A stretch of DNA of 64,000 nt from Haliclystus octoradiatus (GCA_916610825.1 OU744450.1:620001-684000); one strand, 5' to 3'; shown: positions 39,501-63,398, counted from the stretch's first letter. Notes: a model not told the origin generated them from the sequence alone. Program-made: numbers and translations.

Positions 39501-42500
39501 AACCACGATATTGTCATTTTATTATTACTTGAACTGTCTGCTCAAGGGCAATGTCACAATGAAGTATTTACGCAATTACGCATGCAGCAGTATTCCCTTA
39601 TGTATCCCCCTTTCAATCCAGGACAACAAAGTCTGTATATCTAATTCCTGCTCTGAATAATAAAATTATGCAGGCATATTATCTCACATTCAGTAGAAAA
39701 GAAATATTTTATATTCCTAGAATACAAACTTAAGGCACACTCAATCATTTGGAGTTAACCAAATGAATTACTGTGTATTAATTATCTAGTTGCTAAAGGC
39801 CACCAAGAACCTGTTTTAAGACCTAACTATGAAACCTGGTAGCCAGATCTAAAGCAATACCAAATAACAGGCTACATACAAAGACCAGCTTTGTAACAAC
39901 ACAAGGGGCACTGAACTGCTTGAATTCTTATGGCATTGATCTTAATTACATAGTGTGTAGTACTCACTGTGTACTTACAGAATCCGCTGAAACGTTTCAG
40001 TAAAGCATGAAATGTTTCTTGCAGCAGATAAGATCCCATCATCGATGGGGATTTCGTTCTGCATCTTTTGAACTTCTCCTATTTTGATATGTTTGTAGTT
40101 TATTTATCACCATTTGGTTTCCACGGGAAATTAACTGGCAAGAAAATATCTCAGAAGGATTCCAACTGTTTGGAGGTAATGGCATTATGGGACAAATATT
40201 TCCCTGGAGATAGTCCAACTGATGCCGATGTACCTGGAACAGAGGAACCCTGCCTAGTCGAAGTTGCCATTGGAGACAGACGGTTAATGTATCCAAGTCA
40301 TCTAGTACTTGTCCGAACAAACAGTAAGTGCAGCTGCAATTGCAGTTATAAGCACTCTTTCTACTTTAATCTGATTTCAAAATTTCAAACATTGTTGAAC
40401 ATCTGTAGAATGGTGTAGCATGCTTTCATTGCGTACTGGAGAATTTTTAAAACTTCAAAAAGGATGTAACTGGGAATTTCCTATATATACATATATATAT
40501 ATATATCTGAGTTACATTAGGAACAGATTATACCGTGATAGTGGCATCTTGCACATAATTACACTGATTATTTTCAAAACAACTGTCTCACCATCAATAA
40601 TTGCATCTGCATCCTAACAATTGGATCTCTTAACAGACATTACTTAATGTTTTCATATATTGTTTTGGTTTGGCCCCTTGACTTGAGTATGACCCTCTTA
40701 TCTTACGCTGTGTGATATTCACATGTTTGTTTATATATTCCCTTGCAGACAACAACTGTGATTCATATATGCTTCATCAAACAAAACTCTCACCAGGATG
40801 TGCAAATGAAAAACTATTAACAAAGATCAAATCTGTCCGTAATGATAAAACAAGCCGTTCAATGCTGAGGCACATTGTGAAACAATTGGAAAGTAGACCA
40901 CACACTCCTAGGTAAGTGGTCCTTGCGACATACTCGGGGCATCATTGGTGTACCACTATGCTCCTTCTTTAGTGCCCAGTAGAATATTATTTATGTCATC
41001 ATTTATAATAGCACCTGTCTAATGACCCAATGATCGGATTCATACAACGCCTTTGTTGTAAATTCCACAGACACGTATGCTATTTGCATGTTTCCCCTTT
41101 TCAGGATGCCTATCACAGGTGCAAGGACGGAAGGAGCAAACAGCAATGACACATCCTTGAAACCACTTTGGGAATTTAAAGAAGGCAATCGGCATCCTGC
41201 TTGTGAGTGCCTTTCGACAACATCAAGTACCCTGCGGTAAGTTTGTGCCATTGAACAACAGCAGTTAGTACGCAGTGCTTATTTTCTTTGTTATGCACTG
41301 CTGATCTGTTGTAATTTATTTTTATAGGACAAAATCATCTAACCGTCTGTTTAACCCAATCCATCGTCACACAGCCTCGTCTACCGGCAGCAGCTCAAAC
41401 ACATCATCAAAAAGAGACCAACGTCGACCTACTTTTCCGTTCCACCAAAGAAGTCTTAAGAAAGCCAATCAACTGATCCCACTGTCAACAATGCACAAAG
41501 TAAGACAACCGTCAAATAGCAGCACATCGACAGTATCTCAACTACCAAGGACAATGACCCCACCTGTAACAGCTGCAGTATCTGCGTCATCATCTACCAA
41601 CGAAACATCCAAACCATCAGAATGCACTCTCAATGAAGTCATCTCATTACAGAAAGTAGATGATAGTCAGCAGGGGTGGTCTCATTTAACTAACAACAAC
41701 AGTGCAAGTGATCCTAACGGCAAAGATTATGATTTCACAAAGTATACAGCCACACCAGAATCATTAGCATCCCCTTCGTATCTCCTACCGTCATCATTGA
41801 AACCAAACCGACCTAGATTATTATTGGATGATGTGGATAACGAACCTATCATTGATCATTTATATCAGTTATATACCATGAATACCAATAACAATTCATT
41901 GTCATCAGCTGATTCAACATTGCCGCCCGATGGAAGAAATAATTCAGGGTGAGAATATTACCTAGAATGTATTGCATGTCCTTGGTTAATGTTGTTAGTG
42001 TATAACTTCATGTACACTAATCTTATTATGTTTGATATTTTAATTTAGATCAACTACGAGTGCAGTCAAAGTAAACAAAGTAGAAGAAAAGGGAAACGTC
42101 AAAGCCACTGCTGGTTCAAAGCGACGTCATACACAACGCCCAAGAGGACGACCTAGCACTAACAACTCCACTGTTCAACAACAGGCTCTTTTATCGCCAA
42201 CTTCTGATCCCTTTGCGCCTGTTTTTGATGATCCAAATAATGAGGGGAGTTCCAACTACCCATCCTCTGCCAAACGACATCGAAATGATAACATCCTGTC
42301 ACCTGGCAACAACACAAACAAATCATCCCATAAAAGTAAAAAACATTTGAAACGTGAAACAGAGGCAGCAATATCTCGTCACTTGCCACAGACTTTATCA
42401 GAATCCACAGTGGCATTCAATTCATTTCCATCTCCTCCCACGCCATCATTTACTTCTCCTACCCCTCGTCATTCTAGTCTCAGTTTGATGAGTACAAAAG

Positions 42501-45500
42501 ACCTAATGGTGCGAGAGGATGATTTGGATCGATTGTTTGATAACTCAGACGAAGAAGGATTTCCAAACACGGGAGGCTTGGCTCTAGATGATGATGTCCA
42601 TCATGACATGATAAAGGATAAAAAAGTAAATTTATTATTATCATCATTAGAATTACTGTGAACAACTCTATAGGGCTTGTGTGTTGTGATCAATCCCTAG
42701 ACTGGCAACCAACAATATCAATGGACATGAGTGCTTTGTGTACAAACTATTGATGTAGGTGATAGTTAAGTTATGATGTTTACAAACTACAGCTTCTGCA
42801 GCAGCCTAAAAGTACTAGAATTCGCATGTGAGGAATCCAATGAGTGTGAGTTCAGTGAGTTGCTCGTGATTCCCGCCTTTGCGAGTTTATCTTGGAATGA
42901 CTTGAGTATGCCAAGCCCCAATTGCTTTGTATAACACATTTTATAAACTCTTACGTGACTTTCTTACTCATTAGGTAATGTTCCTGTATCCTCAAATTTG
43001 AATTTTTCATCAATGTCAAGTTCAAATTGTAAGATCGATCGATTGTGTTTTCGAACCTATTTTTATTTTGTGTTGATATGGTGATTTGGCGTCAGAACTC
43101 TAAACCAATCAGACTGATGGAATCAATTTTGTTATAAGTCAAACCTGTTATAACGGTCACCTCTATAAAGCGGCCACCTGTCTATAGTGGTCACTCTTGC
43201 AATGTTTAAAATAATATTTTCTATTGAATCAAACCTGTCTATAATGGTCAATTTATCTACCTCTCAAAGCTGGCCGTTATATACAGGTTTCACTGTAATA
43301 CAAATGCTCATAGTAGACTGCATTATTTATTATGATAGGATATTGGGTCATCTCTGCATTCAAATCAAATCGATTTCTCACCGGGAGCGATGCAATCAGA
43401 CGATGCCGGTGGTAATTCTGCATATTCAAGAGGAGGATACAATCAAACTAATTTCAGTCAGCATGATTTAGCTCAGATGTTTCCAACTCCACCTTCTATG
43501 GAAGCCTCTTCATTTGCTACATCACCAGCAATGGTTACATGCAATGATCACTTTAGTCAGTTGTCATCAACTATGACACATACGACAATGCTACTATCTC
43601 CAGATAAGGCAATGTTACATCAGTATGGTACCGCTACTAAAGGATCAGATGATATGGTAAGTCTACTCTGTCAATAAAGCACACCTCAGCACCCTACTAG
43701 TTGTTAATTATATCAAACTCATCAATCTGTTCAACTCTATCTCAGGATGTTCTTCACTCAACCGACTATCATTCTACGAGAAACTCATTTGGATGTGATA
43801 TGTTTGCACCTCTGAAGGATTTACGCAGTGTTAAACTACGACAGACGCTTGCTTTCAAGCAATTGCCACGCTATCAGCCAAGTGCAAAATCATCTAAAGG
43901 AATGCTACAAATCAAAGAACAAACAACTATTGACTGCAAAACAGAAGGTGTTAGTATGAATAGCACACTGTCACTAGATGCATTAACAAATACCCTGGAA
44001 GATGTTACTAGACCGATACCACAAGTGGAGTTAGCAATGTCACTAGACAACGACCCATTCCTAAATATGAAATCTGTCGAGAGAGCACCCTCGAACCAAT
44101 TAGCAATTTGTGGAGAATCCCTTGAGCTAGTTCTATCTCTGTCAACTGTGCTGCATTCGATGAAAGGAATCCGCTATAAAATGTCATCTGGAATACCATC
44201 ACATCTGTCCTCGTTCGTTAGCTCATTATGTGAATGTAATTCAATGTTTTTACAAGATCAAAAGTCTCCAAAGACATTGCCAATATTATCCACTGATAAC
44301 ATAATGGCGGGAGATCAAGTCTGTGAAGAACTTATATCAGGAAGTATTGACAGAGTAACTATCAAACCACTGGCTAATAAATTGTCTTTGTCTCTTCCGC
44401 TTTCTGAAAGCAAATTGTCGCCATCAAAAACATTTCAACTCAGCAACGGATTTGAACATTACCTTGACCAGTTCTCTACCCCACTCGCATCATTATTCAC
44501 ATCAGGATTGCTTGATCATCATTACAACAAATCGAAAGAAGAGGAACCGCTGTCACGCACCCAAGGTTGGTAACCTTATGTTGTAGGTTCTGAGTGGATG
44601 CACTACAGAGAGGCAATTTTTTGCTCGCTGAGAACATGAACAAGTCCCTCAAATATATTTTTGTAAAAATAACTGATGTGTTCTAAAATTGTTTTGAATG
44701 AAAGCAATCTTCTACTACTCTTAAGAAATTCATTTTGAATGTTCTAAGTTTCGTTAACTTTATTCGACAGGTAGTTACTGTACCAATGGTTATAAATTGT
44801 AATATTATACACATTTGCCATTATTATTTGTTGTAGAATGTTTACCCAAGGAGATTTTGTTTAGAATGTTTGTTATCATTTTGATAATACAGTATGTCTT
44901 ATTACTTAGGCTTATACGAACACACTGGCCATCAATTGAAACAATTTTATCCTAAACTGAAGTCAGCTCTGATACAAACCATGCAACATGGCTTCAATAA
45001 TCACACAAGATTGGAAGGTCCACTGTCGTTTCAATCGCTACACAAACAAGCTGGGAAATGTAAGCACATCCTAATCAATGTGCTCCATTGTATTGCATAA
45101 CATTGATGATTATTAACGTTGTTCTAATGTTGTCTGTCTCCTGAGCTGTGCTGCCTTGAGATCTGAGCTAATCTACCCGTCTGTCTACCCCTGTGTGATA
45201 CCATGCTGCAGGGCGTATTTTCACAGTTTTAATAGTTTTTTTAGTCACACAGTGTTGCGCTATGACATGTTGTTCTTGCTTCCATCCCTACCAGTCAGAA
45301 TAAAGCTTTGAAGGACATCGGGTTATATAATGCACATATAGTAGTCATACACCGTAGCATTAATGGACAGACTGGACCATCATGCATAGTTGGTTGGCAG
45401 TTGGCACCATTGATGTCTGTTTTCATGAGTATGGTTTGTCCATTGAACGACATCCTGAAATAGGTCACCAGACCAATAATAATGATAATATGTTTGATAT

Positions 45501-48500
45501 GATGTTTTTTAGCTGGGTTACTTAGCAAGATCAACATGCATTCGCTGGTATTGGGTCATGACAATGATTGGATGTCTGTGTCTCCTATGGCACTACGCTA
45601 CTGGGTATGTTGTTACAGTAGAATAATTATTCAGGTGCATACAATGTAACCAGCTGAAGTACAATTCCATTCATTAAAACTCTCACATATCTGCAACCTG
45701 GATTTGTTTAAACTATATCAACTATTTGGTGGCTAAGAACTTGTTGAACAATTTTGGGTTATTGCAATAATATTGTTGACAATGACTCACATTTAAGCGG
45801 AATTGCACGGCACTGTACAGTCAAGCCTAATATAATGGCCACCTGTTTATTGTGGCCATTCCAGTAACATAATATCACAGACTAGAGAGTCCGTTATGGA
45901 TTAAATCAACCCAATATATAATTTTACCTGTCTATAGTGGAAGAGGTGGCTGTTTTATCAATTAAAGGGTTTCATTGTATCACACAAGCGCATACAATGC
46001 GTTATCTAATCTCTTTCATCCTTGATGACTCTAACATAAAGTTTTGAGTATTTTGTAATTTTGTTTCATGATGATTAATAGGATAAATTGATGTTTGAAC
46101 CATATGGTGGTTCTCGCGATGTTGCATATGTTGTTGTTGCGCCTGAGAATGACACAGCACTCGATAGTACAAAGCTGTTCTTTCGTGAACATAGCTCAGC
46201 CTACGAGGTATGTCCACTATCAAATAGTCTCATTGTGACATCTTCATGTAATATGTAATTAACGGGATATGTATTCCTTGGCAGTCTCTTAACCTTGGTC
46301 GTCACGTTCCAGTCAATCTTAGTTTGCGAGATGGTATTCTTCGTGTAAGTTCAAAAGCAGTGTTGAAACTAGCTGATGAGAATGTAGACGAATGGTTTGC
46401 TAGTGGTGAGTGAGATCTGAGTTCAGACATAATTCATGCATCATATAGTAGGAATTTATAGGATGGAACATTGAAACGTTTTATATACATTTATTTTAGA
46501 TGATAGCACAGAAGGCAAGCAAATGAAAGCAATCGCTCAAGTATGCAAATACCATCTTGGTGAGTCAAGAGCGATCACAAACAGAATGATCCACTTGTTA
46601 TTTTTATTCCCATATTTTTTTGTCAAGGCCCTGTTTACATGGAGAAGGATCATCCTTCTATCTATCAAGGTCAGACCATCCTCCTACCCTAGAGCTTTTC
46701 ACTATTATTTTCATGTTCTGTCGCCTAAAATATCAACCCAGTTCTGACCTGATCGTATTGGATCGGATTTGCACATCTTTGCAAGTCACCTTCCCTTGTA
46801 AACACAAAATAAATTTACCATTCATCTATAAGATAATCATCCTTCTGGACAGCTTTTTAAACGCGTGTACATACCTAAATGTATTAATGCTTTCTTGTAG
46901 GCCCTTACCTGAAAACGTTATCATTGGATGAAACTATTCTAAAAGGACCAGAAGACAAAGCGACAGAGATGAGAGTCAAGAGACATCCACCTGATATTGG
47001 TGTGCCATCAATGAGGTAATAACAACAACATTTATTTCATCATATGTGCCAAGGTATGTTACAAAAAGTATATGCTATCTATGCTATCTATTTTATCTAC
47101 TTTTAGTGCCACATCTGTCCCTGATGACGGTAGCCTTGACGACAACAAACAAGCAATTCCTGCCATTGTTATTTACATGATTGACCCATTCACTCTTGAT
47201 GAGAAATTGAACAAACCTCGTCTGTGGTCTTTCATTGGACTGTTGAAATGCTACGCTGATATGGTGGCTACGTTGCCAGACGAACTCAGAAATAACGTTT
47301 TTGTACAGGTAAAATAGCACTACAAACTTATTCCAACCAATCCGTTCTTTCTACAATCGCATTAAGCAGCCATGCAAATGATCATAATATGATTGATTAT
47401 CTTCTCTTAGATCTTGCCAATTGATTACGTCATGAAGGCAGCCAATCAACGTTCGTCTGAGCTTAACCCCACTAAACACACACGATGCCACTACAGGCAG
47501 TTATCGCTCTCACTCTACTCTCGATGCAGAATCAATACAAACCTAAAAAGTAATGCCAAAGCTTTGACTGGCTTCTGCGTGAATGCAGCATACGATCGCC
47601 TTATTCAACGTAAAAAGGTATTTGTAGATCTGATCTGTGTTCTCTTTATTCTCTTACGATTGATGGGTCAACCTGCCTAATCTGCTGCTGTCTTTGCATT
47701 CCATAGGCTGATGGTCAACTGCCAATACGTTTGTACTTAGCTCCCTGCATTCTCTCATCCACACCGCAACTAGTAAAAGAAGATGTGCCTTCGTTGAACT
47801 GCCTCTCGGCTTCCAACATCAATGACAATATCCTCATGTGCGCGTATGCTATCTCTGCTGACCAACAGTGGATGATTGTGGCATTGACTGATCGGTGTGG
47901 TGAACTATCTGACACCTGTGTCATCTGTTTAGACCCACTCAAAAGGTATAGTTACACTGAAGAACCCAATGGCATATTCCTTTTCCCCTGGGGAGGGTAA
48001 CTTCAAATGGTTGATATGTGGGAACGTGCCAATTATTGAGGATACCTTTTCATGGTGTTTGACAAATTTTGGGGTGTCTATTTCAGAATTTCAAAATATA
48101 TTTCAAATATTTGAGGTATCAATTCTGGGAAAAAATTCAAATTGGCACCCCCCCCCTCCGGCCCCCACCCTTCATCCCTGAAACATCTAGGGTTAGTCCC
48201 CCTGGCTTTTTCCATCGATTCGAAACTTAATTGTTCTCTTTTATATCTTACAGATCAAGGGGAAGATCGAATGTTGCTAGGCAACAGGCTTTGCGTAAAC
48301 TTTGGGACTACTGTCATGGATTTATGTCCTTTTCACTGCTACCGTGGCGATTGGTTATGACGCGTGTTGGTCACCCTGGAGTTGGTGAATGGCAAGGTAG
48401 GTCTTTGTTGTTGTCTACCATTCACCCAGAGAGCCAGAAAATCTCAAGGTAAAATTTATCTGAACAAACACACCGTTGTGCATTGTGCGATATAATGGTG

Positions 48501-50059
48501 TACGTATGCACTGTATAGATGTTGTGATCCGAAAGGTTTTTAATTAACCGCTGTGCTGAATCCAACCTGGGTACCACAATATGCAGAAGATCTGCTATTT
48601 CTATTTTGTAATCATTTTGCTCGTATTTAGATTTCCAATCCATCGTATCTGAGAGAATGGTAGAAGGCAGTGCAACATTCAATTCACCTCGTAACACCCC
48701 ATCACCATCATGTGAGGCATGCGCCAGTAACATACGGACGTCTCGCTATCAACAACGCTCTGCAAACCGGTCATCATTGACTTTAATACAGAGCGTCAGT
48801 TACGTTTCAATCGAATCAGAAAATCACATTTCAGTTCTACCAAACAGTAACGATGATACCGTCCTATGGCCTTGTGCGGGTGTCTTTGTCACGCCACCAC
48901 CGATACGTATGACGAACACTGATCAAATATCATCCGATCGGAGACGATCGCCGATGATAGCTACACCTCGCCCACTCCATCCAAGTGCTTCATCGATGAC
49001 TCTAGATGGTGATTCAACCTCTGAGTTAATGCCACTGCTCAGTTCATTGGATGGCTCTATGATGCATCAACGGATCACTTCAAAACAACAAAAAAGACAA
49101 CATCCTAAGCCAGTCAATGACCTGCCTTATGCCAATGCTTTTCAACCAGTGCAGCCTCCTTCTCAGGCAGCTAACATGCAATATTCGAATCAAACGAGTC
49201 CTGCTGGATCATCACGGAAAGGCGGTAGAGCATCACCAACAATATCACGGTCTGTTCTGGCGATTGGCCATCTTGTGTCACAGCAAACGATATTCGATGC
49301 ACTGCCTGGCCATGGTTTGAGAAATCGGGCTGAGCCATCTGTGCTCAAGGTAAACTACTTCATCTTATAGGTACTGAGTACGCTCAATTGGAGCTGATTC
49401 CCTTCTTTTGTTTTCTATCAGCCTGATACAAAAGGAGGGTAGTCCCCGTTTGAATGGAACCCATGCTATCTATCTAGTTTACATGCGTGTGACCATGATG
49501 TGATTGAACTTGTGGAGGGGGGCACACAGTACTTTGATAACAATTAACTGTATTATAAGATATCCAACTCTTTAATGGAATATTTCCTTTCACAATGTAT
49601 TGGGCGTTTTCATAGTTTATAGGTTTTATCTGATGGGTTGCAAAGAAATGGTTTCTACGTTCTTGCAGTGGTTTTATTGTTGAGTTTATTTATTTATGTA
49701 TTTATTTAGTTTCATCTTCTCTTCCATCAATCAATCCCTGGTGCATCTGTAAACGGTAGCTTAATGGAAAGCAATTCAAATCTAGAAATATTGAGGTATT
49801 TTATACACACATTCAAAAACTAGGCATTGTGAATCATTCATTATTGTAGCAGCAGTATATGTTGTGATGCGATCATCTTATCGTTTGTAGATCTGTGATT
49901 GAGTTACATGATGCCCTCTCGTGGTTGACGGTTGCGCCCGAAACAGGTGAACGGCAATCTTGCCTAGCATCACATGTCTTTGCCTTGACTCGCATACAAC
50001 AATCAGTACGACAGTTAAACGAAGATCAGACGAAAGAACCTCACGACTTCAGTCGCTAA
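33527..50059 (+). CDS. MED13: Mediator complex subunit 13 (MED13/MED13L), complete
   Basis: Twenty-five coding exons: 33527-33598, 37051-37315, 38192-38276, 38600-38674, 39285-39430, 40033-40323, 40749-40911, 41105-41236, 41328-41948, 42049-42625, 43339-43656, 43746-44565, 44910-45059, 45513-45604, 46082-46207, 46285-46405, 46500-46559, 46901-47015, 47107-47308, 47411-47617, 47707-47945, 48254-48396, 48631-49349, 49710-49795 and 49891-50059. All phases match; 1997 aa (human paralogues about 2170-2210). The N-terminal domain shows ASLKGLRWKKF, LSPFGFHGKLTG and RRLMYPSHLVLV. The middle has an AT-hook-like RPRGRP, then DDLDRLFDNSDEEG (near residue 775) and MFPTPPS. The C-terminal Argonaute-like part has EGPLSFQSLHKQAG, LMFEPYGGSRDVAYVVV, IYMIDPF, SLLPWRLVM and the terminal ALSWLT block. 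MED13 tethers the CDK8 kinase module to core Mediator in the nucleus. Exon 6 has an unusual acceptor. Confidence 0.96.
35161..35943. mobile_element. Non-autonomous DNA transposon with TTAA target duplication (775 bp)
   Basis: Inverted ends of at least 31 bp, AGGGAGAATACTGACCGGGG followed by AAC-TTGCGCGC on both arms with one mismatch, are bracketed by TTAA at 35161-35164 and 35940-35943. TTAA duplications are made by piggyBac- and Kolobok-type transposases. The interior holds no transposase frame. It lies in the first MED13 intron. There is only one copy in the window. Confidence 0.9.
36945..37030. mobile_element. Fragment of the TA-flanked palindromic MITE next to MED13 exon 2
   Basis: The blocks GGTAGATAGATTGACCA and CGATTCAATAGAAAATACTA match the right half of the copy at 20506-20673. 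The fragment ends about 20 bases before the acceptor of exon 37051, so it occupies the branch-point zone of that intron. A short hAT-MITE-like end (CCCGACAAAAGG) lies just upstream near 36889. Confidence 0.6.
37362..37479. repeat. 59-bp tandem duplication
   Basis: Two adjacent 59-bp units beginning AGTTTAT and sharing ATCGGTGTAGATA and GGCAAATTT, differing at several positions. MED13 intron 37316-38191. Confidence 0.85.
38784..38924. mobile_element. Degenerate hAT-type MITE, relative of 24182-24356
   Basis: Starts CAAGGTTCGACAAAATG and ends ACTTTTGTCAGACCCTG; the interior has GCCTTCTGGAATC and AATATCAATTTTCTTCT as in the other copies. The 8-bp flanks match at five positions, fitting an old duplication. 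It lies in the MED13 intron 38675-39284 and accounts for part of a read-through frame after exon 4. Confidence 0.75.
43137..43295. mobile_element. Palindromic MITE with TA flanks, second full copy
   Basis: Runs from AGTCAAACCTGTTATAACGG to the inverse GTTATATACAGGTTTCACTG with TA on both sides. The centre carries CCACCTGTCTATAGTGGTC. It ends about 45 bp before MED13 exon 43339. Confidence 0.85.
45825..45980. mobile_element. Palindromic MITE, third copy (diverged)
   Basis: ACAGTCAAGCCTAATATAAT at the left and GGGTTTCATTGTA at the right are the diverged ends of the same family; the core CTGTCTATAGTGG is kept. MED13 intron 45605-46081. Confidence 0.7.
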
Positions 50060-51142
50060 CAAACTTACTATCCACTTTTCTAAATATAACAAGAGCGGAA
50101 TTTAAAAAATATAATATTGTAAAGTTATTATTTTATAAAGACACAGCCATTCAAGAGTGCTGCTGTGATTATGTAATTTATTTGAATCCTCCTTCTTTAG
50201 CCCCTGACCCCCACTGACAGTATATTCGACTTGATCACCCCTCCAAGGGGATTTATTATGGGGATAGAGCTGTTAGTCTCTTCTATATTGTAAAATTGGG
50301 AATATAATGAATTATATATATATTACCATGTGATTGTATAGTCAGATATATAGAATCTTATTTTATTTCTGTAGAATAATTCATACAAATGTTATATGTC
50401 AATAATGAAGATAGAATATAAAAAAAGATATTTCAATTTGCGATTAAAATAATACTTCTTTTTGCATTCTGTTAATTAAACCCTCATTTCGTATCCTTAC
50501 AATTAATCCCCTATCCAAGATATCATAATTATACAATATTTATGCAAAGGTGCGTCTTGGCAAAGGAAAGGACGAAAGTTTCTTTTTATGTTGAACAGCG
50601 ATCTTCTCAAAGCAAATTGTTGCTTGGTGTACTCAAGTCTTCATCACGGCTGGTATAGATATCGCGTAATAAGTATTTGCAATCGCAAATCATTTGATAT
50701 AAATATTATTAATATGAAAATTTTCAAATCAGCTTAACATTATCGCCAACTTCGTTGTTGGACAAATACGAGAAAAATCAGCACAAACTTTATGAGGTGC
50801 ATATGCTATAGGCAGCAAGGGATTCTTTTTAACTGAGTATAAATATGAAACTGTTCAGTGTAGATATAGTGGTGGCATGTGTCCCACCCAATCCATCTAT
50901 TATGCACGTTAACTTATTTATTTTATTACAATCTTACTTTTAACAACCTCACTTTTATACCTTGGAGCTTATTTGCTCGATATTTGATGTGATATCACAA
51001 TATTGCGGTTTTCAAGACAATTAAAAAAGTAAACTTCTAGAACTGTTGCAGTTAAATCGTTCACAATCATTCTCAGCTGCGTACTTGAGAAGTAAGATCA
51101 TTTTGAGTTTAATATGATCGAAACTGCTGCTGCTTCATTAAG
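50060..51142. other. MED13 3' UTR or intergenic region before the HEBP gene; no gene seen
   Basis: AT-rich. It contains ATTAAA-type hexamers near 50440 that could serve as MED13 polyadenylation signals. No coding exon or clear repeat was recognised. Confidence 0.45.
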
Positions 51143-51775
51143 ATGGGTGTACCTATAACACGAATTGCGAATGAACAAAACGCCAGCAATGAATTCGACG
51201 GATGGGAGACACCAAGCTTCTATAAGAAAAGAATCGGACCTAAATATATCGTCGTTGATTTCACTAATGCATACGAAGTCCGACATTACGAAGAATCGTA
51301 TTGGATTTCTACTGCAATCACAAAAGAATCGTGTAATTTGAAAGATGCTTATAATCGATTACGAAGATATCTTCAAGGATGCAATACAAAAAATATTGTA
51401 ACACCACTATCGTGTCCTCTGGTAGTGAAACGAGAGATAATTAACGATGATATTCATGTGACTTTATCTATGTATCTACCATCGAAATTGAAAGAGAATC
51501 TACCTGAGCCACTGGACCCGTTGGTTTACTTCCAACAGAAAGCATCACGACTTTATTACATTAATAAATTAAATTCGAAGCTATCAACGCAAAGACAATG
51601 GGATAGTGCAGGCGAGAGACTACGCCATGAGCTTAACGAAAACAAAGAGGAATTCGATGATGCTTGCAAGTATGAAGTCACTTATAAACTATCTGATTTT
51701 GGATGTGTTCAAAGCAAATATAATGAAGTATGGATGCAAGGAGCTATAGTTGAACAGCCATATCACTATAGATAG
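51143..51775 (+). CDS. SOUL/HEBP-family haem-binding protein, single exon
   Basis: A 210-aa intronless frame. The SOUL signature YEVRHYEESYWIST is at about residues 43-56, followed by the helix LKDAYNRLRRYLQGCN, a beta pair around VTPLSCPLVVK, the MYLPSKL strand and the C-terminal NEVWMQ block, in the order known for HEBP1/HEBP2 (190-205 aa). These proteins bind haem or porphyrin in a cytosolic beta-barrel; HEBP2 has also been linked to mitochondrial permeability. The usual MT-PV motif after the YQG-N segment reads VTPLSCPL, a small departure. There is no signal peptide. Every other complete gene in the window has introns, so a retroposed or ancestrally intronless origin is possible. Orthology to HEBP1 versus HEBP2 is not decided. 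Confidence 0.9.
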   Translation: MGVPITRIANEQNASNEFDGWETPSFYKKRIGPKYIVVDFTNAYEVRHYEESYWISTAITKESCNLKDAYNRLRRYLQGCNTKNIVTPLSCPLVVKREIINDDIHVTLSMYLPSKLKENLPEPLDPLVYFQQKASRLYYINKLNSKLSTQRQWDSAGERLRHELNENKEEFDDACKYEVTYKLSDFGCVQSKYNEVWMQGAIVEQPYHYR

Positions 51776-51978
51776 CTGTTTTGGTTGAGCAATTGAACTA
51801 TCGATCTAATTATTTTATATCACTTTGTTTCGCACGGGATCGACAACTTGTTTGTTGATCTCATATATCTACTCCGTGAGTCCTTTCGATCTGATATACT
51901 AATCAATTAACAACATTGTAAATTCTATTATTCATTAAATTATCCACTTCTGTACTTAATGTAAATAATCGTAACAAA

Positions 51979-51984
51979 AATAAA
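51979..51984 (+). terminator. Polyadenylation signal AATAAA of the HEBP gene
   Basis: Canonical hexamer about 205 bases after the stop codon of the SOUL/HEBP frame, on the same strand. Confidence 0.6.
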
Positions 51985-52382
51985 AGCTTTCACTGGATGA
52001 GACTGAATATAATCAGTCATGACTCATGAATGTTTATGAGACTTTAATTATTTAAAAGGATTGCTATAAAAGCATAATAATAAAGTCCGATTTCCTCCGC
52101 GTGGGATTAAACATTCTCTTCATGGCTGTACGATAGACAATGTATCGTAAATCTGTAGCTAATACCCGATCGATCGATCTCAGACCCTCCCGACTACTGC
52201 CGATTCTCCCTGATATATATTTAAACTAGCTCCGATATCGCTTAATGACCGATTTCTGAATGTGAGGCTGTTGAATAAGAGGGCAGATTTATGATGAAAA
52301 TGTATCATTTGATCATTTGACTTGAGTTGGATTTGATTGTATACATGATGGTCTGTGTATTTCTTTCGTCCTGTTATTGAGA
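51985..52382. other. Intergenic region upstream of HPS4
   Basis: About 400 bp between the HEBP polyadenylation signal and the HPS4 start codon. It should contain the HPS4 promoter, but no diagnostic motif could be named. Confidence 0.4.
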
Positions 52383-62780
<10,398 letters not shown>

Positions 62781-63030
62781 AAGTGAGTTGATTGTTATTT
62801 AATCAGTTATTTCTTGAAAGCCATGACGATGGGTGTTTATGATTTGGCCTTTGTTACATAAGAATATGCTGTATGGACGGTGCTGTTAAAATCGCATCAT
62901 ATATTCATTCATATTTGAAACAAGATTTGCAGGAGGTGTAACCCTTTAGGTTTGCTTCAATATCTAATGGATGGTACATCCGTTGTTGATTGTTATATAA
63001 TTGGTAGAAATATTTTCTGTTCCAAAAGTT

Positions 63031-63036
63031 AATAAA
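63031..63036 (+). terminator. Polyadenylation signal AATAAA of HPS4
   Basis: Canonical hexamer 250 bases after the HPS4 stop codon. Confidence 0.6.
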
Positions 63037-63398
63037 TTGTAGATACTATTTCACTAATGTTATGATCTAATTGAAACATGAATTTATTGATTTTTTTGAA
63101 ATGATTTTGAGCTAACTATAGCTCATTGGACTATATAATTTGTTATGACGGCAGTAGTCACTCTACTAATGAAATACTTAGTAAGCTCTAGTGATGGCTT
63201 TGCGGGGTTTGCGATGGTCAGCATGAAAAAGACATATTGCATGGCTTCTTATAGTCTGTTCACGTGTCAATTAAGCATTTCATACCTATCTTAAACTTCT
63301 GCTTATCAATGATACAACATATAACATGAACCACTCCAGAGATAATCTATCTACATGGTAAAGGCATGACATATCTAATCCACTGATCAAGTATGTAA
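63037..63398. other. Short intergenic gap between convergent HPS4 and GGT genes
   Basis: About 360 bp, AT-rich, no exon seen; must hold the GGT 3' UTR end on the minus strand. Confidence 0.45.
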
